A stretch of DNA of 48,034 nucleotides from an uncultured Candidatus Saccharibacteria bacterium. GTDB lineage: Bacteria > Patescibacteriota > Saccharimonadia > Saccharimonadales > Saccharimonadaceae. Positions within the stretch are counted from its first letter, which is position 1; every line of letters starts with the position of its first letter. A program made the position numbers and the translations under genes. The DNA lies in assembly GCA_948435375.1 (NCBI GenBank), contig CAOJGQ010000006.1, positions 1 to 48,034 of the forward strand. Direction: 5' to 3'. Below the pieces are notes generated by a model. That model saw nothing but the letters and a program-made list of their open reading frames with translations. It had not been told where the DNA came from and did no database searches. Below are positions 25,269-33,400 of the stretch, piece after piece.

Positions 25269-26250
25269 AGAACGCGAAGTTGCCTGGGAAAAAGTCGAAC
25301 AGACTTTTCCGGAAGCGAATTTTCTGCAATCGCCAGCCTGGGCAAAAGTGAACGAACTGATTGGTCATAAAACGATTTTTTTGCCGCTCGAAGCAGGTTG
25401 GTGTCTCGGAATTGTGAAAAACGCTAAGCGTGGCCGCTATCTTGAAATCGGCGGCGGGCCGTTGATTGATTGGCAAGATGGAAAGGCTGTCGAGGAGGCG
25501 TTCGCAGAGATCCGCCAGGTCGCTAAGCAGGAAAAATGTGCTTTTGTGCGCTTACGCCCGCAACTGCGAGCCAGTGCAGAAAACCTTAAGTTGCTTGCAT
25601 CACTTGGCTGTCAGAAAGCGCCCATGCATCTGCACGCCGAACATACTGTGATGATTGACCTGACCAAAAGCGAAGATGAGCTTCTCGCCAACATGCGCCG
25701 CCAGACTCGCTACGAAGTGCGTCGTAGCGAAAAGCTGGGAATCGGCGTCTGGCACAGTAACACTGAGAAGATTTACCATGAATTTCAGCAAGTTCAGGCC
25801 GAGACTGCCGTTCGCCAAGGCTTTGTCCCGCCCAACCTGAAGACTCTACTGGCCGAACGTGCAGCTTTTGGCGACCAAGCGCGTATTTATGTCGCCGAAA
25901 CTCATGATAAACACCCGATCGCCTACGGCCTGATTTTCTGGTCTGGCCGCGAAGCGGAATATTTCGAGGCCGCATCGACCGATTTGAACCGGAAATTACC
26001 CGGCGCTTATGCTTTGCAGTGGCGCGTGATGCGCGATTTGAAAGCTCTCGGTCTTAAGCGTTATAACCTCTGGGGCATCGCCCCGAAGGGTGCGAAGAAT
26101 CACCGCTACTCTGGCGTCACCACTTTCAAAACCGGTTTTGGCGGCGAGGTAGTGGAGTTCATCCCCGCCCAAGATATTATTATTAGCAAAATCGGCTATA
26201 CGAAAGACTGGCTAATCGAGAGCGTCCGTCGCAAAGTGCGCAAACTATAA
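25258..26250 (+). CDS. FemX/FemAB peptidoglycan bridge aminoacyltransferase 1
   Basis: A 330-residue GNAT-like transferase of the FemABX family, which uses aminoacyl-tRNA to build the peptide cross-bridge of lipid II. Recognisable parts are EANFLQSPAWAKV near the N terminus, KRGRYLEIGGGPLIDW, the MRRQTRYEVRRSEKLGI segment, and RYNLWGIAPKGAKNHRYSGV towards the end. The start at 25258 (inside the previous gene) is preferred because the homology begins there. Twenty-eight bases downstream lies a paralogue with the same motifs. Organisms with two Fem proteins usually add two residues in turn; the amino acids are not predictable from here. Confidence 0.88.
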   Translation: MTSKEREVAWEKVEQTFPEANFLQSPAWAKVNELIGHKTIFLPLEAGWCLGIVKNAKRGRYLEIGGGPLIDWQDGKAVEEAFAEIRQVAKQEKCAFVRLRPQLRASAENLKLLASLGCQKAPMHLHAEHTVMIDLTKSEDELLANMRRQTRYEVRRSEKLGIGVWHSNTEKIYHEFQQVQAETAVRQGFVPPNLKTLLAERAAFGDQARIYVAETHDKHPIAYGLIFWSGREAEYFEAASTDLNRKLPGAYALQWRVMRDLKALGLKRYNLWGIAPKGAKNHRYSGVTTFKTGFGGEVVEFIPAQDIIISKIGYTKDWLIESVRRKVRKL

Positions 26251-26278
26251 AGTATCATGAAACTGTGAAAGGAGAACA

Positions 26279-27313
26279 ATGAAGATTACTGATGCTACTG
26301 ACCGCAAAACTTGGGACGAGTTTGTCACCAGCCACCCTGAGGCCAATTTCCTCCAATCGTGGGATTTTTATGAATTTTATCGCAGCCGCGGCAACCAGGT
26401 CGTGCGCCGGGCCGTCTTGGACGGTGCTGATCAAATTATTGGCGCTTACGCTGGTGTCGTAGAAAACGCCAAGCGCGGCCGTTATCTCGCTATCGCTGGC
26501 GGTCCAATTCTCGACTGGAGTGATGACGAGCTTATCACGGTTGTTTTTCGCGATATAGAGCAGCAAGGCAAGGAGCACAGTTGCGTCTTTGTGCGTGTGC
26601 GCCCGCAACTCGAACAAAAGTGTGGCGAAAAACGCTTGCGCTGGCTAAAAGACGAACAAAACATCTCCGTGCGTCGCGCCCCAATGTATCTTTCGGTCGA
26701 ATTTGCTGGCATTCTCGATCTCGAGAAAGACGAAGATGAGATTATGAAGGGCATGCGCCAACGTCTCCGCCGCGCCTTGCGAAAAGGCGCCAAAAACGGC
26801 ATTATGATTGAAAAAAGCACCAACCCTGATGATATTAAAGAATTTTACCAAATTGAACTCCAAACCGCTGGCCGACATCAATTTATTGCCTTCTCTGAAG
26901 ACTTTTTGACCAAGCAGTTTGCTGCTTTTGCGAAAAATGACGAAGCCGTCCTCTATACCGCGAAATATAACGGTGAGATTTTAGCCCAAAATTTCATGAT
27001 TTTTTATGGCAACGAGGCTTCTTATCACTACGGCGTTAGCTCTGAACTCGGCACCAAAATGTCCGGCGCGCCTCTGCTTCACGTCGAAGCAATGCGCGAT
27101 GCCAGAAAGCGCGGGATCAAGCGTTATAATTTCTGGGGCATCGTTGACGAAAATGATACCAAACACCGGTTCTATGGAGTTTCTTGCTTTAAACGTGGCT
27201 TTGGGGTTGAAGAGTTGCGCTACACTCCAGCTCAGGACATCGTCATTCACCGTGCGAAGTACCTACTCAACTGGACCGTCGAAACCATCCGCAAAAAAGT
27301 CCGCCATGTCTAA
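26279..27313 (+). CDS. FemX/FemAB peptidoglycan bridge aminoacyltransferase 2
   Basis: A 344-residue paralogue of the preceding gene: EANFLQSWDFYEFYRSRG, KRGRYLAIAGGPILDW, MRQRLRRALRKGAKNGI and RYNFWGIVDENDTKHRFYGV align with it position by position. The two copies are tandem but clearly diverged, so the duplication is old and the proteins are likely to add different residues. AAAGGAG precedes the ATG. This is the last gene of the run that starts with the Mur ligase. Confidence 0.88.
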   Translation: MKITDATDRKTWDEFVTSHPEANFLQSWDFYEFYRSRGNQVVRRAVLDGADQIIGAYAGVVENAKRGRYLAIAGGPILDWSDDELITVVFRDIEQQGKEHSCVFVRVRPQLEQKCGEKRLRWLKDEQNISVRRAPMYLSVEFAGILDLEKDEDEIMKGMRQRLRRALRKGAKNGIMIEKSTNPDDIKEFYQIELQTAGRHQFIAFSEDFLTKQFAAFAKNDEAVLYTAKYNGEILAQNFMIFYGNEASYHYGVSSELGTKMSGAPLLHVEAMRDARKRGIKRYNFWGIVDENDTKHRFYGVSCFKRGFGVEELRYTPAQDIVIHRAKYLLNWTVETIRKKVRHV

Positions 27314-27342
27314 CTAAAATCGTTCCAAACATCAGCTAGCTA

Positions 27343-27351
27343 TGTTATAAT
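27343..27351 (+). promoter_or_regulatory. Extended -10 promoter of the 27377 gene
   Basis: TGTTATAAT; the start codon is about 25 bases downstream behind AGGAGG, so this gene has a short conventional leader. Confidence 0.7.
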
Positions 27352-27376
27352 GAATATCAAAGTTTAGGAGGAAATT

Positions 27377-28117
27377 ATGGCGCATATCAAGCGTAAATAT
27401 ATCGATAGCCACTGGCTGATGTTTATTTTTCAAGGGGCAATTGCGGCTCTTTTTGGCTGCGTAACGTTATTCACGGCCTGGGAAAAACCCAGCTCGCTTA
27501 TGCCAGTGATTGGTATGTCGATACTTTCTTTGGGTATCGTCGAGTTCGCCAACGTCATCTACCGCAGCTACAAGCGCCATGGTTGGCTAGTTTCAATCCT
27601 GGTCGCGCTTTTCGATCTCGGTTTTGGCATTGCGTTGTTGATTTTGGGCAACGAAACTTCAGTGTGCCATATTATTATGCTCTCGGTTTACGCCTTGTTG
27701 CGCGGGATCTTTGAGATTATCATCGGTTTTCGCACAACGGTAGATCCGACCGATCGCTTCATCTGGGTACTCTGTGGGGTCTCAGGAGCCATTTTTAGCG
27801 CCGCCATCCTCAATTCCGCTCATCTCGGCACAATGAATTTTGTCCGATTCTTTGGGGCCTATATGGTCATCCTGGGCGTTTTAAGCCTAGTTTACGGTGT
27901 TCACAATCGCACCCAGGAGCATGATGATCGTGAGGCGCGTTCTGAGGCCGCTCAGAGCCGCGCTAAGGAAAAAGCTTCACTAGGTGGCTCTAAGAGCCAA
28001 AAAGCCGCCAAAACGGCTCTAAATAGCTCTAAAGACCAAAAAGCCAATTCTAGCGCCAAAAAATCTGCCAAAACTACCTCCGAAAAGGAAGAAAGCGACC
28101 TTATCGAGGCAGAATAG
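27377..28117 (+). CDS. DUF308/HdeD-like membrane protein
   Basis: A 246-residue protein with about six transmembrane helices in residues 12-178, in the three-hairpin arrangement of the DUF308/HdeD family (HWLMFIFQGAIAALFG, then YALLRGIFEIIIGFR). A highly charged Lys/Ser/Ala tail of about 65 residues follows. HdeD is linked to acid resistance in enterobacteria but the molecular role of the family is not established. It has its own promoter and AGGAGG Shine-Dalgarno, and is followed by galU with a separate promoter. Confidence 0.75.
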   Translation: MAHIKRKYIDSHWLMFIFQGAIAALFGCVTLFTAWEKPSSLMPVIGMSILSLGIVEFANVIYRSYKRHGWLVSILVALFDLGFGIALLILGNETSVCHIIMLSVYALLRGIFEIIIGFRTTVDPTDRFIWVLCGVSGAIFSAAILNSAHLGTMNFVRFFGAYMVILGVLSLVYGVHNRTQEHDDREARSEAAQSRAKEKASLGGSKSQKAAKTALNSSKDQKANSSAKKSAKTTSEKEESDLIEAE

Positions 28118-28135
28118 CCCATTTTTCGGAAAACA

Positions 28136-28144
28136 TGCTATAAT
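28136..28144 (+). promoter_or_regulatory. Extended -10 promoter of the uridylyltransferase gene
   Basis: TGCTATAAT, with a leader of about 22 bases containing AAAGGAG. Confidence 0.7.
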
Positions 28145-28172
28145 AAGGTTCCAAAGGAGACTCTAAAAATCT

Positions 28173-29051
28173 ATGAAATATCGTATCCCGACCAAAGCTA
28201 TTATTACCGATGCTGGCTTCGCTAGTCGCTATTTGCCCATCACTAAGACCATCCCTAAAGCCATGTTGCCACTTGGCAACCGGCCGATCATGCAATTCAT
28301 CGTTGAAGAATGCGTCGAGGCTGGTATCCAGGAGATTATTATTGTCGCTACCGCTGAAGGTAAGCCAATCTACGAAGACTATTTCAACAATTCCGTCAAC
28401 CGAATCCGTAAACAGCTCGCCTCCCAGGGCAAGGAAGACCGTTATGAACCGGTCCAAAAGGTGCTTGATTTTCCCAAAATCACCGTCATTGAACAAGATC
28501 CATCCTATCCTTATGGTAATGGCTCGCCCATTGCTTCCGCCCAGCGTTTTATCCGCGACGATGAAGCCTTTGTTGTGGTCTACTCCGACGATGTGGTGTT
28601 TGGCGGCTCCGATGTCAAAACTTTGATTGAGAGCTACGAGCAGCATCCTGACGCTCGCGCAATCATTATCGCTCAGGAAATGCCGCGCGACGTGCTCGAC
28701 AAATATGGCGTCATCAAGATCAAGGATGAAGAAAAGCGCACCCTCGACAACATCGTTGAAAAACCCGCTATCGAAGACGCCCCGTCCAATTTAACGAGCT
28801 ATGGCCGCTATTTGTTAACTCCGGAGGTTTTCGAATATCTCAATCCGAGCAACACTGGCCTCGACGGGGAACTTTGGACCGTCGACGCAATTACCAAGAT
28901 GGCTGAACACGGCGATGTTTACGTCGAGACTACCGCTGGTGAATGGATGACTACTGGAGATCCGAAAAATTATTTCCTTGCTCACCTCAAATATGTCCTT
29001 GACCACGAAAAATACGCCGACGACGCCAAGGATTTTGTCAAGAATCACTAA
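28173..29051 (+). CDS. galU: UTP-glucose-1-phosphate uridylyltransferase-like enzyme
   Basis: A 292-residue nucleotidyltransferase matching GalU along its length: N-terminal KAIITDAGFASRYLPITKT followed by PKAMLPLGNRP, then YSDDVVFGG (the acidic motif for metal), and VEKPAIEDAPSNLTSYGRYL. In standard GalU the first loop reads AAGLGTR; here it is DAGFASR, a conservative change at the nucleotide-binding loop. GalU makes UDP-glucose for surface glycans, in keeping with the envelope genes upstream. Because other sugar nucleotidyltransferases share this fold, the UDP-glucose assignment is likely but not certain. Confidence 0.85.
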   Translation: MKYRIPTKAIITDAGFASRYLPITKTIPKAMLPLGNRPIMQFIVEECVEAGIQEIIIVATAEGKPIYEDYFNNSVNRIRKQLASQGKEDRYEPVQKVLDFPKITVIEQDPSYPYGNGSPIASAQRFIRDDEAFVVVYSDDVVFGGSDVKTLIESYEQHPDARAIIIAQEMPRDVLDKYGVIKIKDEEKRTLDNIVEKPAIEDAPSNLTSYGRYLLTPEVFEYLNPSNTGLDGELWTVDAITKMAEHGDVYVETTAGEWMTTGDPKNYFLAHLKYVLDHEKYADDAKDFVKNH

Positions 29052-29083
29052 TAACAAGTTCAAAATATTCTTAGGAGGTAAAA

Positions 29084-29557
29084 ATGAATATTGCAGAATG
29101 GATTTTGGTCACCATCTTAGCGGTTACTCTGTTTGTCTTTCTCGTCGTGGCGATTGTACTGGCGATCAAATTAATCATGCTAGCCGACGAGGTTGGCAAA
29201 ATCGTCACCACCGGACAGGGAATTGCTGCTAAAGCAGATGATATTGTCGACAACGTCAAAGGCATGACATCGGTCGGCGGTATCGTCAAGACTTTCGCTG
29301 GCCGGGTCATGGAAAATCAAGAACGGCGCTATGCTGCGGCTGATGCTGCCCGTGAACAGGCCGAAGCGGAGGCGGCCGCGGCTGCGGCTGAAAAAGCTAC
29401 CCAGGAAGCCGCCGCCAAGAAAGCCGAAGAAGCTGCTGTACGAGCTGCCATTCGCCGGGCTGCGGCCGAGCAAGCCGAACAAACCACCGCCGCGAAGACC
29501 ACGACGACCAAAGCTAAGAAGCCCAGCCTTAAATCCAGCCCGAAGAGGCAAAAATAA
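29084..29557 (+). CDS. Membrane-anchored alanine-rich coiled-coil protein
   Basis: A 157-residue protein. One N-terminal helix (about residues 5-30) crosses the membrane, a short amphipathic region follows (VGKIVTTGQGIAAKADDIVDNV, reminiscent of DUF948-like proteins), and residues 85-135 form an Ala/Glu/Lys/Arg coiled coil ending in a basic tail. No catalytic motif is present; it may be a scaffold. TAGGAGG precedes the ATG and the gene is 32 bases after galU, so it is probably co-transcribed. Confidence 0.65.
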   Translation: MNIAEWILVTILAVTLFVFLVVAIVLAIKLIMLADEVGKIVTTGQGIAAKADDIVDNVKGMTSVGGIVKTFAGRVMENQERRYAAADAAREQAEAEAAAAAAEKATQEAAAKKAEEAAVRAAIRRAAAEQAEQTTAAKTTTTKAKKPSLKSSPKRQK

Positions 29558-29585
29558 GCGGCAACGCAGGAATATAGACAAGCAC

Positions 29586-29629
29586 GAAAAAAGGTACGGG
29601 CATGCCCGTACCTTCCTAAGCTTAGGAAG
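29586..29629 (-). terminator. Two abutting palindromes, minus-strand terminator
   Basis: Positions 29591-29614 are a perfect 24-nt palindrome centred on GCATGC and 29612-29629 a perfect 18-nt palindrome centred on AAGCTT; they share three bases. On the minus strand the first is followed by a T6 run, giving a good terminator for the VWA remnant. The second has no T run. Confidence 0.75.
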
Positions 29630-29651
29630 TCAAAACCGACTTCTTTTGGAT

Positions 29652-30245
29652 TTAGAGTTGCACATTAAACAGATTTCTTAGCTGATTGACGATATCATCG
29701 GTTTCGGCATTGATTAATGCCGCTTCGTTCACCTGGCTTAGTCTTTCCAGCTCGTCTGTGCCGTGCAGATTATAGCCAATTGTATAAATTGGAATATTGA
29801 GTCCGTCCACGATATCAATGACCCGCTTTAACGGATAGCCAGTATTCCGCTCACCGTCCGACAGGACGAAGAGCATCAACTTTGTATCTGGTACTTCCTG
29901 TGCTTTTTCGTAAAGCATATTGAGCGCCACCAAAGTCGCATCATGAGTTGCCGTCCCACCATTAGCGGTCAATGAATTAGTTGCTCCCGAGAAATAAGCT
30001 CGCTGCGTCTCATTAAATTGCTCGATGTCGAGGTTAACATAGACGCTATCGGAATACGAAACCAGGCCAATATAATTATCACTACTGATATATTGTGCCG
30101 TCGCAGTCAAGGAATCTTTCAATGCCATGAGCGGTTCTCCGTCCATTGACCCGGAAATGTCTGCCACAAACACTGCAATCACTGGTTTGCCACCGTCTTT
30201 GTTCATTTTCCAGATTTTCTGGGCTACTAAATAGCCAGCACCATC
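29652..30245 (-). pseudogene. VWA-domain protein, 5' end lost
   Basis: The remaining 197 codons encode an almost complete von Willebrand A domain: MIDAS DISGSMDG, the later Thr in GGTATHD, FVLSDGERNTGY and the end YTIGYNLHGTDEL. Domains like this bind ligands through a metal ion and in bacteria often belong to surface proteins. The open frame continues upstream to 30365, but that part is an out-of-frame reading of a FISUMP-like fragment and not a real N terminus; no promoter, signal or start codon with Shine-Dalgarno is visible. Either a 1-nt indel broke a FISUMP-VWA fusion or the domain was stranded by recombination. Confidence 0.65.
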
Positions 30246-30436
30246 CAAACCACCGATCGTTGTAGTCTGACGAGAAAATGCTAACACTATTGAAGTAAGC
30301 GTTATACTCATAAAAATCAGATGGATATGCAGTGCTGGTCCAATAGTGACCAACGTAGCTTGCAACTCTCAAAGCGCCATCCGTTATACTAATTACTCCG
30401 CCACGAGTTAGATATATAGAAGATTAATAGATGTTT
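30244..30436 (-). pseudogene. FISUMP-like C-terminal domain fragment, copy 1
   Basis: In the frame one base off the VWA frame, the minus strand encodes IYLTRGGVISITDGALRVAS, GHYWTSTAYPSDF and FNSVSIFSSDYNDRWFG. This is the pattern of the end of FISUMP/DUF1566-type domains (YxxRGG, GxL, GxYWSST, F, R, G), a C-type-lectin-related fold found on surface proteins. A TAA at 30424-30426 interrupts it at the left and the normal GFSVRCV-type ending is replaced by the VWA region. It shares its first 39 bases at 35 positions with the fragment at 47963. Confidence 0.55.
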
Positions 30437-30481
30437 ACATCCTCCTATCATCGATTTGATTACCAGTTCGCATTTATCTTG

Positions 30482-30490
30482 TGCTATAAT
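30482..30490 (+). promoter_or_regulatory. Extended -10 promoter of leaderless dnaE
   Basis: TGCTATAAT is followed by AAACCT and the ATG at 30497. No -35 is seen. Confidence 0.75.
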
Positions 30491-30496
30491 AAACCT

Positions 30497-33400
30497 ATGA
30501 CGGAGGTAACGAAAGGTAATGAACCGCTGAAGGTGAGTGATTTTGTACACCTTCATAACCATACTCATTATTCTTTGCTTGATGGCTTGACGAAGATCCC
30601 CGAGCTGGTTGATTTTGTGAAGGAGCAAGGCATGGAAGCCGTTGCTGTCACCGACCATGGCACCATGAGCGGCCTAGTCGAGCTTTATAAAACTTGCCAT
30701 GACGCTGGGATCAAGCCGATTCTTGGTCTCGAAGCCTATGTCGCGGCACGCCGCAAGGAAGATCATGATCCAGCGCACGACAAACAGCGTTTTCATATCA
30801 CCTTGCTCGCCATGAACAACCAAGGCTTCCAAAATCTCTGCCATCTGATGTCTGAAGCCGAAATTCATGGCCGCTATTATAAGCCGCGCATCGACCATGC
30901 CTTGATGGAAGAAGCTAGCGAAGGAATTATTTGCCTCAGTGGTTGTGCTGGTTCGGAAATTTCTGAAGCGATCCGTGCCAACGATTTGAAGCGGGCGCGC
31001 GAACTGATTGACTGGTATCACAACCTTTATGGCGACCGGTTTTATCTCGAAATGCAAGACCACGGCCACCCTGATTCACCTACTCATTGGGATGTCCAAA
31101 ATCAGATTAACCAGCAGTTGATGAAATTTTCCGAGGAAACCGGCATTCCGCTAGTGGTGACTTGCGATGCGCACTATTTGCGCCATGAGCAGCAAGACAC
31201 GCACGAAGTTTTGCTCTGCGTCGGCACCGCTTCGAACCTCTCGAATCCTAACCGCATGACCTTGAAAGACTTTGAGCTGCACGTCATTCCGCCCAGCGAG
31301 ATTATTCAGCGCTGGGAGAAAGTTTGTCCCGAAGCCGTGCGCAATTCGCGCCGCATTGCCGACCGTTGCGACGTTGATCTGCAGCTCGGTCGGATTTTGA
31401 TTCCGAAATTTCCTGTCCCGGAAGGTGAAAACGAGAAAACTTATCTCGATAAACTGGTGTTTCAGGGGTTAGTTTATCGCTATTGTGGCTATAAGCTTGA
31501 AGATACGCTTGAGCTCACCGTGCCAGAATGCCGTAAGCTGCTCGAAGAAGCTGATAAAACCGAGGAGCGCCAAGATGAGACGAAAAAAATCCTCCCGCGT
31601 ATCGATTACGAACTCGGCGTGGTCGACAAGATGGGTTATAATGGCTACTTTTTGATCGTCCAAGATTTCATCAACTGGGGCAAGAGCCAGCGTATTGTCT
31701 TCGGACCTGGTCGTGGTTCTGCTGCTGGTAGCATTTTGGCCTTCGCACTCCGCATCACCGAGCTCGACCCGCTCAAATATGACCTGCTTTTCGAGCGTTT
31801 CTTGAACCCAGACCGTATTTCTATGCCTGATATCGACACCGACATCCAGGATACACGCCGTGATGAGGTGATTCAATATTGCACGCGCAAATATGGTGAC
31901 GCGCGGGTATCCAATATCGCAACTTTTGGTAAAATGATGGCTAAAAACGCTGTGCGCGACGTGGCTCGTGTGCTTGAAGTGCCTTACGCGGAGGCTGACC
32001 GTTTGGCGAAGCTAGTGCCTGATCCGGTCCAAGGTCATCATGTCCACCTCGAGGACGCAATCAAAGATGTGCCTGATCTGCGCAACGAGTATCAAACCAA
32101 TCCAATTTCCAAGGAAGTGCTCGACTTTGCTAGTCAGCTCGAAGGTACGATTAGAAACCACGGTGTCCATGCTTGTGGCGTCATCATCGCGCCAGACGAT
32201 TTAGAAAAATTCCTCCCGCTCGAAGTTTCCGCCAAAGGTCCGATCGCCGCGCAATTCCCAATGGGGCAAGTCGAAGAAATGGGCTTGCTGAAGATGGACT
32301 TTTTGGGGCTCTCCAACCTCAGTGTGATTAATAATGCCCTGCGCATGATTCGCAAAGTCTATAAGGATGATATTGACCTTGTGCATTTGCCACTGGACGA
32401 CCCGAAAACTTATGAACTCTTGCAACGTGCTGAAACCACTGGTGTCTTCCAGCTGGAATCGGCCGGCATGAAGCGCTATCTGAAAGATCTACAGGCTAAC
32501 CGTTTCGAGGATATCATCGCTATGGTAGCCCTTTATCGCCCGGGGCCGATGCAATTTATTGACCAATTTATTCGCCGCAAACACGGACAGGAGCCAATCA
32601 CTTATCTCCATCCCGGCCTGGAAAACTCACTCAAGGATACTTACGGCATCATGATTTACCAGGAGCAGTTCATGCAGATTTCGCGCGAATGGTGCGGCTT
32701 TACTGGTGGTCAGGCCGATACTTTGCGCAAAGCGGTCGGTAAGAAAAAAGTTGACCTCATGAACAAGGTGAAGCCGCAGTTTATCGAAGGCGCGATGAAA
32801 GTTGGCGGTGCCACGAAAGAAATTGCCGAAGAATTCTGGGTCGAGCTGCTTGATTTTGCGAACTACTGTTTCAACAAATCTCACGCTGCGTGTTATGGTC
32901 TGGTAGCGTATTGGACGGCTTATCTTAAGGCGCATTATCCCGACGCTTTCATGGCGGCTTTGATGACAGCTGATATGCGTTGGACTGATCGTCTTGCGAT
33001 CGAAATCACCGAGTGCAAGCGCATGGGCATTCCAGTGCTCGGCCCGGATATTAATGAATCTTATGGGGACTTTGGTATTGTTGGTACGGAAGGGAAAATC
33101 CGCTTCGGTCTTTCCGGTATCAAGAGTATGGGAAAAGCTCTAGTGGAAGACTTTGTCATCCCCGAGCGCGACAAAAACGGTCCGTTCAAGTCGGTCTGTG
33201 ATTTTGCTTCACGTGTCAACGCTAGCAAGTTCAACAAAAAATCTTGGGAAGCCGCCATTAAAACTGGTAGTTTTGACCGCTTTGGTGATCGTAGCGACTT
33301 ACTGTTCAATCTTGAAAGCATTCAGGCTTACGGTGCCAAACGTCAGAAAGATGCTGCCAGTGGTCAAACCGATCTCTTTGGCGCTTTGGGCGATGCGGGC

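Noticed and set aside
29963-30436. Diversity-generating retroelement around the FISUMP-like fragment
   Set aside because: No reverse transcriptase, template repeat or adenine-biased second copy is present in the window; only the fragment similarity is reported.
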